Program-made: the position numbers and the translations under genes
The notes under the pieces: generated by a model
Seen by the model: only the letters and a program-made list of their open reading frames with translations
Told to the model about the DNA's origin: nothing
Database searches by the model: none
Part shown: positions 1 through 9,474 of the stretch, one piece after another
Position numbering within the stretch: the stretch's first letter is position 1
Layout of the letters: each line of letters starts with the position of its first letter
Assembly: GCF_000931465.1 (NCBI RefSeq)
Contig: NZ_CP010892.1
Coordinates: 6,595,388-6,659,387 of the forward strand
Reading direction: 5' to 3'
Origin: Pseudomonas sp. MRSN 12121
Lineage (GTDB): Bacteria > Pseudomonadota > Gammaproteobacteria > Pseudomonadales > Pseudomonadaceae
Length of the DNA stretch: 64,000 bases

Positions 1-196
1 ATCGATTGCCCCCCTCAGGCATCACACACGATGACAGCAACGGTTTCCATAACAGGCCGTGCAGCAGCGTCAAGCTTAAAATTCCGGCATTCTGCGATAA
101 CGTGAACCGACACGCAAATGCTGGCGTCAACCGACCGTCGGTTTGTCATGAAATTGCCCAACAACTTGTCCAGCCACCCTCAAGGAGAGCAAAAAG

Positions 197-646
197 ATGG
201 CCTATTGGCTGATGAAATCCGAGCCGGAAGAACTCTCGATCGAGGGCCTGGCGCGCCAGAACCAGGCGCGCTGGGATGGCGTGCGCAACTACCAGGCGCG
301 CAACTTCCTGCGCACCATGGCGGTGGGTGACCAATTCTTCTTCTATCACTCCAGTTGCCCCGAGCCGGGCATCGCCGGGATCGGCCGCATCATCGAGGCC
401 GCCTACCCCGACCCGACCGCCCTGGAGCCGGACAACCCGCACTTCGATCCCAAGGCCAGCGCCGAGAAGAATGCCTGGAGCGCCGTCGACGTCGCCCACG
501 TCGAGACCTTCTCCAAGGTGCTGCGCCTGGACTACCTGAAACAGCAGGCCGCCCTCGCCGAGTTGCCCCTGGTGCAGAAAGGCAGCCGGCTGTCCGTGAT
601 GCCGGTGACCGCCGAGCAATGGGCCGCGGTCCTGGCCCTGCGCTGA
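197..646 (+). CDS. EVE domain-containing protein
   Basis: 149-residue protein that is a stand-alone EVE domain, a PUA-like fold that binds modified nucleobases or RNA. The opening WLMKSEP, the WDGVRNYQARNF segment at about residues 26-37 and the FFYHS strand at about 49-53 are the characteristic EVE motifs, and the whole length is accounted for by that one domain. The ATG is preceded by a clear AAGGAGA ribosome site eight or so bases upstream. The family is widespread in proteobacteria but its cellular substrate is not established. In Pseudomonas it usually sits downstream of the 5-formyltetrahydrofolate cyclo-ligase gene; that gene is not recognisable in the 196 bases before this one. Family assignment is firm, biological role unknown. 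Confidence 0.93.
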   Translation: MAYWLMKSEPEELSIEGLARQNQARWDGVRNYQARNFLRTMAVGDQFFFYHSSCPEPGIAGIGRIIEAAYPDPTALEPDNPHFDPKASAEKNAWSAVDVAHVETFSKVLRLDYLKQQAALAELPLVQKGSRLSVMPVTAEQWAAVLALR

Positions 647-777
647 ACAGCCCAATCGACATTTATCCAGGCATCCCGCGCACAACCAACTAGGCTTGCC
701 CGTTCATTTGACGGACATCAAGCCGCCCCGAGGCTTGAGCCGCCAGACTAGGATGTTACAGCTGCTGGGATGCCTCA

Positions 778-1743
778 ATGTCGACGAATCACCGCTCCTC
801 CCGTCTTTTCGCCTGCGCGTTGCTGGCCCTGCTGCTGGTCGCGGGCGGCTTCGGTTATTGGAAGTCCAGGCTGGATCGCCTGCCCGAAGGCCTGAGCATG
901 GGCAACGGCCGCCTCGAAGCCACCGAAGTGCAGATCGCCAGCAAGACGCCCGGGCGCCTGGCCGAAGTGCTGGTCGACGAAGGCGACAAAGTGACCCGCA
1001 ACCAACTGCTGGCGCGCATGGACACTCGCACCCTGGAAGCGCAGCGGGCCCAGGCCGAGGCCGACGTGGTGCGCACCCGGGAAAACCTCGCGGCGGCCGA
1101 AGCCAATGTGCAGTTGCGCCAGAGCGAGCTGCTGCTAGCCACCCAGGAACTCAAGCGCTCCCGGGAACTGTTCAAGCGCGGCTTCGCCAGCCAGCAGATC
1201 ATCGACCAGCAGCAGGCCCGCCTGAATACCGGCAATGCTGCCGTGCAGGCAGCCCAGGCCCAGGTCGCCGCCGTGCGCGCCGCCATCGGTTCGGCCCAGG
1301 CACAAGTCGCCCAGCTGACCAGCGAAATCGACGACAGCAGCCTGCGCGCGCCTATCGACGGCATCATCCAGCTGCGCCTGGCCGAACCGGGCGAAGTACT
1401 GGGGGCCGGCGGCCGGGTGTTGCTGCTGATCGACCCGAACGACCAGTACATGAACCTCTACCTGTCCGCTGCGATAACCGGCCGCCTGGCTGTCGGCAGC
1501 GACGCGCGGATCCTGCTCGACGCCCTGCCCGAACAACCGCTGCCGGCGAAAATCAGCTTCGTCGCGGCCAAGTCGCAATTCACCCCCAAGGAAGTGGAAA
1601 CCCGCGACGAGCGCCAGAAGCTGGTGTTTCGCGTCAAGCTGCGGCTGACCCAACCCAGCGCCGTACCGCAGGCCAAGCCCGGCATGCCCGGCGCCGGCTA
1701 TGTGCGCACGGCGGACGTGGACTGGCCGGCCAACCTGCAATGA
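778..1743 (+). CDS. HlyD-family periplasmic adaptor of ABC exporter
   Basis: 321 residues. An N-terminal membrane anchor (about 12-27) is followed by a biotinyl-lipoyl-like half (GRLEATEVQIASKTPGRL), a long alpha-helical hairpin rich in Ala, Gln and Glu (about 85-185), the returning lipoyl half (LRAPIDGII) and a beta-barrel domain. This is the membrane-fusion architecture of YhiI/EmrA-type adaptors, which link an inner-membrane exporter to the outer membrane. Its stop codon overlaps the start of the RbbA-like ABC gene (ATGA), so the two are translationally coupled. The exported substrate cannot be read from the sequence. Confidence 0.93.
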   Translation: MSTNHRSSRLFACALLALLLVAGGFGYWKSRLDRLPEGLSMGNGRLEATEVQIASKTPGRLAEVLVDEGDKVTRNQLLARMDTRTLEAQRAQAEADVVRTRENLAAAEANVQLRQSELLLATQELKRSRELFKRGFASQQIIDQQQARLNTGNAAVQAAQAQVAAVRAAIGSAQAQVAQLTSEIDDSSLRAPIDGIIQLRLAEPGEVLGAGGRVLLLIDPNDQYMNLYLSAAITGRLAVGSDARILLDALPEQPLPAKISFVAAKSQFTPKEVETRDERQKLVFRVKLRLTQPSAVPQAKPGMPGAGYVRTADVDWPANLQ

Positions 1744-4463
1744 ACGAGCTGGCGCTGCACGCCACCGGCATCAACCACCGCTACGGCCCGCGGCAGGCCC
1801 TGGTCGATCTCGCCTTCAGCCTGCCCGGCGGCACCCGCTGCGGGCTGATCGGCCCGGACGGTGCCGGCAAGTCGAGCCTGCTGGGCCTGATCGCCGGGGT
1901 CAAACGACTGCAGCAGGGCCAGTTGCAGGTGCTCGGTGGCTCTATCGAAGAACGCCGGCATCGCAACAGCCTCTATGCGCGGATCGCTTTCATGCCCCAG
2001 GGCCTGGGCGGCAACCTGTATCCCGAACTGTCGATCGCGGAGAACATCCGCTTCTTCGCCACGCTGTTCGGCCTGTCGAAAGACGAATGCGAACAGCGCA
2101 TGCACAGCCTGTTGCTGGCCACCGACCTGCTGCGCTTCGCCGAAAGGCCCGCCGGCAAACTGTCGGGCGGCATGAAGCAGAAGCTCGGGCTGTGCTGTGC
2201 GCTGATCCACGAGCCGGACCTGCTGATCCTCGATGAGCCCACCACCGGCGTCGACCCGCTGTCTCGGCGGCGCTTCTGGGAACTGGTGGATGATGTGCGC
2301 CGGCAGCGCCCGCGCCTGACGCTGCTGGTGGCCACCGCCTATATGGAGGAAGCCGAGCAGTTCGAGCATTGCCTGATGCTCGACCGCGGCCGGCTGATCG
2401 CCCAGGGCTTGAGCCGCGAACTGGCCGCCGTCACGCCCAGCGGCAAGCTCGATGAGGCCTTCACCCATTTCCAGGGCGACAGCGGGCACGACAACCAGCC
2501 GCTGGTGATCCCGCCCAGGACTGCGGACAACCAGCAAATCGCCATCCAGGCCCATGAGCTGACCCTGCGTTTCGGCGACTTCACTGCGGTGAACAAAGTC
2601 AGCTTCGCCATTGGCCGGGGAGAGATTTTCGGTTTTCTCGGCTCCAACGGCTGCGGCAAGACCACCACCATGAAGGTCCTCACGGGCCTCATGCCGGCCA
2701 CCGAGGGCAGCGCCAGCCTGCTGGGCAACCCGGTGGATGCCAGGGACCTGGCCACGCGCAAACGGGTGGGCTTCATGTCGCAGAGTTTTTCCCTGTACGG
2801 CGAACTCAGCGTGCGCCAGAACCTGGTGCTGCATGCCCGGCTGTTCGACCTGCCCAAGGCCGAGAGCGGCCCGCGCATCGACGAGTTGATCCGCCGTTTC
2901 GCCCTCCAGGAGATTGCCGAACAGCCCTCCGGCGCCCTGCCCCTGGGCCTGCGCCAGCGCCTGTCGCTGGCCGTGGCGGTGCTGCACCGTCCGGAAGTGC
3001 TGATACTCGACGAACCGACCTCGGGCGTGGACCCGGCGGCCCGCGACGACTTCTGGCGCCTGCTGATCGAGTTGTCGCGGGAACAGGGGGTGACGATCTT
3101 TCTCTCTACCCACTTCATGAACGAAGCCCAGCGCTGCGACCGCATCTCGCTGATGCACGCCGGCCAGGTGCTGGCCTGCGATACCCCCGCCGCCCTGCAG
3201 CGGCAGTTCGCCGGCGACACCCTGGAAGCCGCATTCGTCCGCTGCCTGGAGGCTGCCCAGGGCACGCCCGAAACGCCTCCTGCCGCCAGCACCCAGGCCG
3301 AGGCGCTCCCCCACCCTGTCGCTGGTGGCCGTCGGGGCTTCAGCCTGTCGCGATTGATCGCCGTAGCCGCCCGCGAGGGCAAGGAACTGCTGCGCGACCG
3401 GGTACGCCTGGCGTTCGCCCTGCTCGGCGCCCTGTTCATGATGGTGATCTTTGGCTACGGCATTTCCCTGGACGTGGAAAACCTCGCCTTCGCCGTCTAC
3501 GACCAGGACCAGACGCCGCAAAGCCGCGCCTACCTGGAGGCGTTCCGCAGCTCCCGCTACTTCAAGGAGCGGCAGCCGATCCGCGACGCCGCCGAATTGC
3601 ACCGGCGCCTGCAACGTTCGGAGATCAAGCTGGCCCTGGAGATTCCTCCCGGTTTCGGCCGCGACCTGTACGCCGGGCGCCAGCCCACCGTGGCCGCCTG
3701 GCTCGACGGCGGCATGCCGTTTCGCGCCGAAACCAGCCGCAATTACGTCGAGGCCGTGCACCAGGCCAACCTCGAACAACTGGCCGAACACAGCAGCCCG
3801 GCCCTCAAGCGGCCGGCCGCGGCCAAGCTGGAAACCCGCTTTCGCTACAACCAGGACGTGGTCAGCGTCAACGCTATCGGCCCCGGTGTGATGGCGCTGA
3901 TCCTGGCCTTCATCCCGGCGATGCTCACCGCGCTGGGCATCGTGCGCGAAAAGGAGCTGGGTTCGATCACCAACTTCTACGCCACGCCGCTCAAGCGCCT
4001 GGAGTTCCTCCTCGGCAAACAGCTGCCCTACCTGGGCCTGAGCCTGGTCAACCTGGCGCTGCTGGCCGTCATGAACCGCTGGCTGTTCGGCGTGCCGTTC
4101 AAGGGCAGCGGCCTGACCCTGGCGGTCGGCGGCCTGCTGTACGTGCTGGCGACCACCAGCATGGGGCTGTTGATCTCCGCCTTCACCCGCACCCAGATCG
4201 CGGCGATTCTCGGCACCATGATCATCACCAGCCTGCCGACCATCCAGTTTTCCGGGCTGATCGTGCCACGCTCGTCGCTGGACGGCGCCGCGGCACTGAT
4301 GGGGCAGTTGTTTCCTTCCGGCTACTTCCTCGACATCGCGGTGGGCACTTTCACCAAGGCCCTGGACCTGCGCGAACTGTGGCCACAGTGCCTGGCGCTG
4401 TTCGCCTTCTTCCTCGGATTCACCGGGCTGAGCCTGGCGATGCTGAAAAAACAGGAGGCCTGA
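1740..4463 (+). CDS. rbbA: RbbA/YhiH-type ABC transporter: two ATPases fused to ABC-2 permease
   Basis: 907 residues. The first nucleotide-binding domain has Walker A GPDGAGKSS near residue 39, signature LSGGMKQK and Walker B LILDEPTTGVDP; the second has GSNGCGKTT near residue 300 and Walker B LILDEPTSGVDP, with LPLGLRQR in place of a canonical signature. From about residue 545 an ABC-2 permease domain follows, with an N-terminal membrane helix, a large periplasmic loop and a C-terminal helix bundle. Length and layout match E. coli RbbA (about 911 residues), described as ribosome-associated, but the context with an HlyD adaptor before and a YhhJ permease after argues for an export system. ATG overlaps the upstream stop; the gene overlaps the next start as well. 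Confidence 0.92.
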   Translation: MNELALHATGINHRYGPRQALVDLAFSLPGGTRCGLIGPDGAGKSSLLGLIAGVKRLQQGQLQVLGGSIEERRHRNSLYARIAFMPQGLGGNLYPELSIAENIRFFATLFGLSKDECEQRMHSLLLATDLLRFAERPAGKLSGGMKQKLGLCCALIHEPDLLILDEPTTGVDPLSRRRFWELVDDVRRQRPRLTLLVATAYMEEAEQFEHCLMLDRGRLIAQGLSRELAAVTPSGKLDEAFTHFQGDSGHDNQPLVIPPRTADNQQIAIQAHELTLRFGDFTAVNKVSFAIGRGEIFGFLGSNGCGKTTTMKVLTGLMPATEGSASLLGNPVDARDLATRKRVGFMSQSFSLYGELSVRQNLVLHARLFDLPKAESGPRIDELIRRFALQEIAEQPSGALPLGLRQRLSLAVAVLHRPEVLILDEPTSGVDPAARDDFWRLLIELSREQGVTIFLSTHFMNEAQRCDRISLMHAGQVLACDTPAALQRQFAGDTLEAAFVRCLEAAQGTPETPPAASTQAEALPHPVAGGRRGFSLSRLIAVAAREGKELLRDRVRLAFALLGALFMMVIFGYGISLDVENLAFAVYDQDQTPQSRAYLEAFRSSRYFKERQPIRDAAELHRRLQRSEIKLALEIPPGFGRDLYAGRQPTVAAWLDGGMPFRAETSRNYVEAVHQANLEQLAEHSSPALKRPAAAKLETRFRYNQDVVSVNAIGPGVMALILAFIPAMLTALGIVREKELGSITNFYATPLKRLEFLLGKQLPYLGLSLVNLALLAVMNRWLFGVPFKGSGLTLAVGGLLYVLATTSMGLLISAFTRTQIAAILGTMIITSLPTIQFSGLIVPRSSLDGAAALMGQLFPSGYFLDIAVGTFTKALDLRELWPQCLALFAFFLGFTGLSLAMLKKQEA

Positions 4464-5581
4464 TGCGCCGCTTCAGTCACATCCTGCGCCTGGGTATCAA
4501 GGAGCTCACCAGCCTGCGTCACGACAGCGTGTTGCTGCTGTTCCTGGCATACGCCTTCACCGTGGCCATCTATATGCCCGCCGCCGGTTCGGTGATCGGC
4601 GTGCACAACGCCAGCGTGGCCGTGGTGGACGAGGATCACAGCCAGGTCTCGCGCCAACTGGCCGAGGCCCTGCAACCGCCGGAGTTCCAGGTTCCGGTGC
4701 AGTTGCCCTACGACCGGCTGGACCAGGTCATGGACAGCGGCCAGTTCACCTTCGTCATCAACGTGCCGGCCAACTTCCAGAACGACCTGCTGGCCGGGCG
4801 CCAACCCAGCGTGCAGGTGAACGTCGACGCCACAGCCATGAGCCAGGCATTCATGGGCGCCGGGTATATAGGGCGGATTTTCCAGCGCGAACTGTTGAAC
4901 TACAGCAACCAGGCCGACCCGACGGGCGGGATGCCGGCACGCCTGACCAGCCGGGCGCTGTTCAATACCAACCTGCAGGGTGGCTGGTTCCTGGCGGTGA
5001 TCCAGATCGTCAACAACATCACCATCCTGGCGATTGTCCTGACCGGCACCGCGCTGTTGCGCGAACGCGAACACGGCACCCTCGACCACCTGCTGGTGCT
5101 GCCGCTGACGGCGCTGGAAATCATGCTGGCGAAAATCTGGAGCAACATGCTGGTGGTGGTGCTCTGCACCTGGCTGTCGCTGGAAGTGATAGTCAAAGGG
5201 GTGCTGGGCGTACCGCTGGCCGGTTCGCTGGCACTGTTCCTCGCGGTGACCGCGCTGTACCTGTTCGCCAGCACCGCGCTGGGGATATTTCTCGCGACCC
5301 TGGCACGCTCGACCCCGCAATTCGGCCTGCTGGCGATTCCGGTGATCATCCCGATGTTGCTGTTGTCGGGCGGCAGCACGCCGCTGGACAGCATGCCCCA
5401 GTGGCTGCAATGGGTGATGCAGGGCTCGCCGTCGACTCACTTCGTCAGCCTCAGCGCCGCGATCCTGTTTCGCGACGCCGGCCTGCCGGTGGTCTGGCCC
5501 GACCTGCTGGCCCTTGCGGCGATCGGCCTACTGTTCTTCGGCATCGCCCTGGCGAGGTTCCGCAGGAGCCTGGCGTCCTGA
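4463..5581 (+). CDS. ABC-2 permease, YhhJ family
   Basis: 372 residues. One N-terminal membrane helix (about 23-42), a periplasmic domain of about 140 residues, then five hydrophobic helices in the C-terminal half, the standard ABC-2 (YhhJ/YbhS) topology. It overlaps the preceding RbbA-like gene by one base (TGATG) and has a GGAGG ribosome site inside that gene's end. It should pair with the permease half of the RbbA-like protein to form the membrane channel of the HlyD-RbbA-YhhJ exporter. A REP inverted pair follows directly after the stop and probably marks the operon end. Confidence 0.92.
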   Translation: MRRFSHILRLGIKELTSLRHDSVLLLFLAYAFTVAIYMPAAGSVIGVHNASVAVVDEDHSQVSRQLAEALQPPEFQVPVQLPYDRLDQVMDSGQFTFVINVPANFQNDLLAGRQPSVQVNVDATAMSQAFMGAGYIGRIFQRELLNYSNQADPTGGMPARLTSRALFNTNLQGGWFLAVIQIVNNITILAIVLTGTALLREREHGTLDHLLVLPLTALEIMLAKIWSNMLVVVLCTWLSLEVIVKGVLGVPLAGSLALFLAVTALYLFASTALGIFLATLARSTPQFGLLAIPVIIPMLLLSGGSTPLDSMPQWLQWVMQGSPSTHFVSLSAAILFRDAGLPVVWPDLLALAAIGLLFFGIALARFRRSLAS

Positions 5582-5592
5582 CCCAGCAACTT

Positions 5593-5682
5593 GTAGGAGC
5601 GAAGCTTGCTCGCGATCAGCCGTAAGGCTGGGATTGGGCGGGGTGCGCGATATCGCTATCGCGGGCAAGCCTCGCTCCTACA
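5593..5682. repeat. REP-type inverted repeat pair
   Basis: A GTAGGAGCGAAGCTTGCT unit at 5593-5616 and its inverted partner at 5658-5681 (GCGGGCAAGCCTCGCTCC) flank a 40-base spacer. This is the Pseudomonas extragenic palindromic unit; it lies between the convergent ends of the ABC exporter operon and the FliL-like gene. Confidence 0.8.
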
Positions 5683-5692
5683 GGATCCTGCA

Positions 5693-6100
5693 TTACTGGA
5701 TGATCAGGTTGTTGAACAGCAGGTCTTCCACCACCGGCTTGCCGGTTTCGTCGTTCATCACCTGCTGGGTCTGCTTCAAGGCTTCCTGGCGCAGTTTTTC
5801 CTTGGCTTCGACGTTGTTCATGGTTTCTGCGGTCTGCTGGGCGAACAGTGCCACCAGCTGGTTGCGGATCAGCGGCTCGTTGGCCTTCACTGCCTGGGCG
5901 GCGGCATCGCCGGTCACGCGCAGGGCGACGTCTGCCTTGTAGACCTTGAGCTTGGGACCGCCATCCAGGCCGTAGTTGCCCACGAACGGCGGGTTCAGGC
6001 TGATGTAACTGACTTTCGGTGCTTCGCCCTCTTTGGCTTCCTCGGCCATGGCTGCCATCGGCAGAGACAGGGCCAGCATCAACATGATCCACGCTTTCAC
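5693..6100 (-). CDS. FliL-family protein (flagellar basal body-associated)
   Basis: 135 residues from a GTG start, chosen because AAGGAG lies six bases upstream and because it places a typical signal peptide (about 1-20, cleavage after AMA) at the N-terminus; the in-frame upstream ATG would add a hydrophilic extension. The mature part (YISLNPPFVGNY, then an alternating strand/helix region with LRNQLVALFAQ-like sequence, C-terminal VVEDLLFNNLIIQ) is that of FliL-like proteins, which associate with the flagellar stator and basal body. This copy lies outside any flagellar cluster and has a cleavable-looking signal rather than a membrane anchor, so it may be a secreted paralogue. Confidence 0.85.
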   Translation of the reverse strand: MKAWIMLMLALSLPMAAMAEEAKEGEAPKVSYISLNPPFVGNYGLDGGPKLKVYKADVALRVTGDAAAQAVKANEPLIRNQLVALFAQQTAETMNNVEAKEKLRQEALKQTQQVMNDETGKPVVEDLLFNNLIIQ

Positions 6101-6258
6101 AGTTCGCTCCTTATCCGGTAGGCGGCCTAGCATAAAGGCCTCCGGTCCTGTGCCCAAGCACAAAGCTTATGGCCGGTTATCAGGACGGGGCATGCTCGTT
6201 GACCGCGTTTTTCACCCACCTACACTTATCGGCCATCACTTCCAAAGGAATAGCCCTG

Positions 6259-7236
6259 ATGAAAGCCGTGCTGTGCAAAGCCTTCGGCCCCGCCGAAACG
6301 CTGGTGCTGGAAGATGTCGCGAGTCCCGTGCCGAAGAAGAACGAAATCCTGCTGCACGTGCACGCGGCCGGGGTGAACTTCCCGGACACGCTGATCATCG
6401 AGGGCAAATACCAGTTCAAGCCGCCTTTCCCGTTCTCGCCGGGTGGCGAGGCCGCCGGGGTGGTGGGTGCCGTCGGCGAGAAGGTGGGACACCTCAAGGC
6501 CGGCGACCGAGTCATGGCGCTGACCGGCTGGGGCAGCTTTGCCGAGGAAGTGGCGGTGCCGGGCTACAACGTCTTGCCAATCCCGCCGTCAATGGACTTC
6601 AACACCGCCGCAGCCTTCAGCATGACCTACGGCACCTCGATGCACGCTCTCAAGCAACGCGGCCACCTACAGCCGGGTGAAACCCTGCTGGTGCTCGGTG
6701 CGTCCGGCGGTGTCGGCCTGGCCGCCGTGGAAATCGGCAAGGCCATGGGCGCGCGGGTCATCGCCGCCGCCAGCAGCGCCGAGAAACTCGCGGTGGCCAA
6801 GGCCGCAGGCGCCGACGAGTTGATCAACTACAGCGAAACCAGCCTGAAGGACGAGGTCAAGCGCCTGACCGACGGCCAGGGCGCCGACGTGATCTACGAC
6901 CCGGTCGGCGGCGACCTGTTCGACCAGGCGATCCGCTCCATCGCCTGGAACGGCCGCTTGCTGGTGGTGGGGTTTGCCAGCGGGCGCATTCCCGAGTTGC
7001 CGGTCAACCTGGCGCTGCTCAAGGGCGCGGCGGTGGTCGGGGTGTTCTGGGGGTCGTTCGCCCAGCGCCAGCCCCAGGACAACGCGGCGAACTTCCAGCA
7101 ACTGTTCGGCTGGTTCGCCGAAGGCAAGTTGAAGCCACTGGTCTCGCAGGTCTACCCACTGGCCGACGCCGCCAATGCCATCAACGATCTTGGCCAGCGT
7201 AAGGCGGTGGGCAAGGTGGTGGTGCAGGTTCGCTGA
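6259..7236 (+). CDS. NADPH:quinone oxidoreductase family protein (MDR superfamily)
   Basis: 325 residues. N-terminal GroES-like domain (AAGVNFPDTLIIEGKYQ at about 35-51, then FSPGGEAAGVV) followed by a Rossmann domain with the LVLGASGGVGLAAV nucleotide-binding loop near residue 140. No catalytic zinc ligands are seen, as in the zeta-crystallin/QOR group. It probably reduces quinones or other alpha,beta-unsaturated carbonyl compounds with NADPH. ATG chosen with an AAAGGAA site before it; longer in-frame starts lack a ribosome site and conservation. Monocistronic by spacing. Confidence 0.9.
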   Translation: MKAVLCKAFGPAETLVLEDVASPVPKKNEILLHVHAAGVNFPDTLIIEGKYQFKPPFPFSPGGEAAGVVGAVGEKVGHLKAGDRVMALTGWGSFAEEVAVPGYNVLPIPPSMDFNTAAAFSMTYGTSMHALKQRGHLQPGETLLVLGASGGVGLAAVEIGKAMGARVIAAASSAEKLAVAKAAGADELINYSETSLKDEVKRLTDGQGADVIYDPVGGDLFDQAIRSIAWNGRLLVVGFASGRIPELPVNLALLKGAAVVGVFWGSFAQRQPQDNAANFQQLFGWFAEGKLKPLVSQVYPLADAANAINDLGQRKAVGKVVVQVR

Positions 7237-7273
7237 ACCGCTTGTTCGCGCAGCGGCGGATGGCCGCTGCGCG

Positions 7274-7300
7274 GATCGCGAGCAAGCTTCGCTCCTACAG
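7274..7300. repeat. Single REP unit
   Basis: GATCGCGAGCAAGCTTCGCT followed by CCTACAG, the same repeat unit as at 5593 but unpaired. It sits in the 235-base gap between the quinone oxidoreductase gene and glpT. Confidence 0.7.
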
Positions 7301-7471
7301 AGGGCGGGAACATTCGTTTGCGACCTTGGCTTATACCTCACCGACATGTTCGCAAAAGAACATCCGTTTGCTCCTTTCTTGTATGCCTGTGGACAAGATG
7401 CAGTGCTATTTTCGGTAACGAAACTGTAACATTCGCATCCGCAGTCAAAACAAGAAATTTGGAGCTCTTGA

Positions 7472-8821
7472 ATGTTTGCTTTCTTTCGACCTGCCGCACA
7501 TCGGGCGCCCCTGCCTGACGAAAAAATAGACAGTACTTACCGCCGCCTGCGCTGGCAGATCTTCGCCGGGATCTTCATCGGCTACGCCGGCTACTACTTG
7601 CTGCGCAAGAACTTCTCCCTGGCCATGCCGTACCTGATCGAAGAGGGTTACACCCGCGGCGAGCTGGGCCTGGCCATGTCGGCGATCGCCATCGCCTACG
7701 GCCTGTCGAAGTTCCTCATGGGCCTGGTGTCCGACCGCTCCAACCCGCGCTTCTTCCTGCCTTTCGGCCTGCTGGTGTCGGCCGGAATCATGTTCATCTT
7801 CGGTTTCGCACCCTGGGCCACGTCCAGCGTGACCATGATGTTCATCCTGCTGTTCATCAACGGCTGGGCCCAGGGCATGGGCTGGCCGCCAAGCGGACGG
7901 ACCATGGTGCACTGGTGGTCGCAGAAGGAACGCGGCGGCGTGGTGTCGGTGTGGAACGTGGCGCACAACGTCGGCGGCGGCCTGATCGGCCCGCTGTTCC
8001 TGCTCGGCATGGGCTGGTTCAACGACTGGCACGCGGCGTTCTACGTTCCGGCCGCGGTGGCTCTGCTGGTGGCGCTGTTCGCCTTCGCCACCATGCGCGA
8101 CACCCCGCAGTCGGTCGGCCTGCCGCCGATCGAGAAGTACAAGAACGATTACCCGGAAGGCTACGACGCCAGCCACGAAACGGAATTCAGCGCCAAGGAA
8201 ATCTTCGTCAAATATGTACTGCGCAACAAAATGCTCTGGTACATCGCCCTGGCCAACGTCTTTGTCTACCTGCTGCGCTACGGCGTGCTGGACTGGGCGC
8301 CGACCTACCTGAAGGAAGCCAAGCACTTCACGGTGGACAAGACCTCCTGGGCGTACTTCTTCTACGAGTGGGCGGGAATCCCGGGCACCCTGCTGTGCGG
8401 CTGGATGTCGGACAAGATCTTCCGCGGCAACCGCGGCCTGACCGGCATGGTGTTCATGGCGCTGGTGACCGTGGCGACCCTGGTGTACTGGCTGAACCCG
8501 GCCGGAAACCCGACCGTCGATATGATCGCGCTGTTCTCCATCGGCTTCCTGATCTATGGCCCGGTGATGCTGATCGGCCTGCAGGCCCTGGAACTGGCGC
8601 CGAAGAAAGCCGCCGGCACCGCCGCGGGCTTCACTGGCCTGTTCGGCTACCTGGGCGGCTCGGTCGCCGCCAGCGCAGCGATGGGCTACACCGTGGACCA
8701 TTTCGGCTGGGACGGCGGTTTTGTCCTGCTGGTGGGCGCATGCCTGCTGTCGATGGCCTTCCTGGCACCGACCCTGCGGCACAAGCGGACCGCCAGCCAG
8801 GGCCGCGAAGCCATCGCCTAA
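7472..8821 (+). CDS. glpT: Glycerol-3-phosphate transporter GlpT (MFS)
   Basis: 449 residues with twelve predicted membrane helices. The N-terminal YRRLRWQIFAGIFIGYAGYY segment, the GLVSDRSNPR loop between helices 2 and 3 and the WWSQKERGG loop are typical of the organophosphate:phosphate antiporter family and of GlpT in particular. The protein imports sn-glycerol-3-phosphate in exchange for phosphate across the inner membrane. ATG is preceded by GGAG. Its TAA overlaps the stop of the convergent chaC gene. The family also includes hexose-phosphate antiporters, but overall similarity and the position in Pseudomonas support GlpT. Confidence 0.93.
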   Translation: MFAFFRPAAHRAPLPDEKIDSTYRRLRWQIFAGIFIGYAGYYLLRKNFSLAMPYLIEEGYTRGELGLAMSAIAIAYGLSKFLMGLVSDRSNPRFFLPFGLLVSAGIMFIFGFAPWATSSVTMMFILLFINGWAQGMGWPPSGRTMVHWWSQKERGGVVSVWNVAHNVGGGLIGPLFLLGMGWFNDWHAAFYVPAAVALLVALFAFATMRDTPQSVGLPPIEKYKNDYPEGYDASHETEFSAKEIFVKYVLRNKMLWYIALANVFVYLLRYGVLDWAPTYLKEAKHFTVDKTSWAYFFYEWAGIPGTLLCGWMSDKIFRGNRGLTGMVFMALVTVATLVYWLNPAGNPTVDMIALFSIGFLIYGPVMLIGLQALELAPKKAAGTAAGFTGLFGYLGGSVAASAAMGYTVDHFGWDGGFVLLVGACLLSMAFLAPTLRHKRTASQGREAIA

Positions 8822-9474
8822 GCGTCCTGACAGGCGCCTGATTGACAGCGCTTGAGCCGCGCCTCCAGATTGCGATCCGGCATGGCGTGGCTACGCAGGG
8901 CGTGCACGGTCTGCTCGACATACTCGCGAGTAGTGCCGTAGCGCCCGCAAGCGCTTTCGAACACCTGGCTCAGCACATGATCCGGCAGGTTGCCGGCATA
9001 GCTGGGCAGGTGTCTCTCCAGCACGAAGCCCAGGGCCTGCACCCGGCTACCGTCTTCAAGCCGGCAGTTGAGCCAGTGCGGGCGATAGGATGGGTACGGC
9101 ATCTCGCGCTGCCACAACGCATACAACGAGGTTTCCAGCTGTTCTTCCGGCAAGCGGTAGGCGAAACCACTGCAGGAACCGCCGCGATCCAGGCCAAACA
9201 CCAGCCCCGGCTTTTCCGGCGTGCCGCGGTGCTCGTGGGACCACAGGTACAAACCGCGATGGTAGCCATGCACCCGCCCACGCAGCCGTTCGACCGCCGA
9301 GCATTCGGGACGCCAGATCAGTGAACCATAGGCGAACAGCCAGACGGGCCCGCCCTTGTGGCGCGCCATGGTGGATTGCATCGAGCTGCGGAGCTGTTCG
9401 GGGGTGAGCTGCGGCCCAAGGTCAAGCCGCGGAGGGTAAGCCAGATTCAGGAAACTGGATTCAATGGCTGTCAT
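8818..9474 (-). CDS. ChaC-type gamma-glutamylcyclotransferase
   Basis: 218 residues. WLFAYGSLIWRPE at about 45-57 forms the substrate-binding loop of the gamma-glutamylcyclotransferase fold, and the WSHEHRGTPEKPG segment near residue 80 is the ChaC signature. ChaC enzymes split glutathione into 5-oxoproline and cysteinylglycine in the cytoplasm. The 40-residue N-terminal extension before the domain is common in pseudomonad homologues. Gene is convergent with glpT, sharing the stop region. The upstream 210 bases are strikingly AT-rich. Confidence 0.9.
   Translation of the reverse strand: MTAIESSFLNLAYPPRLDLGPQLTPEQLRSSMQSTMARHKGGPVWLFAYGSLIWRPECSAVERLRGRVHGYHRGLYLWSHEHRGTPEKPGLVFGLDRGGSCSGFAYRLPEEQLETSLYALWQREMPYPSYRPHWLNCRLEDGSRVQALGFVLERHLPSYAGNLPDHVLSQVFESACGRYGTTREYVEQTVHALRSHAMPDRNLEARLKRCQSGACQDA

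Noticed and set aside
1..196. Small open frames at the left edge (6-212, 118-330)
   Set aside because: They run into the EVE gene in other frames, lack ribosome sites and resemble no family; the end of an upstream gene could not be identified.
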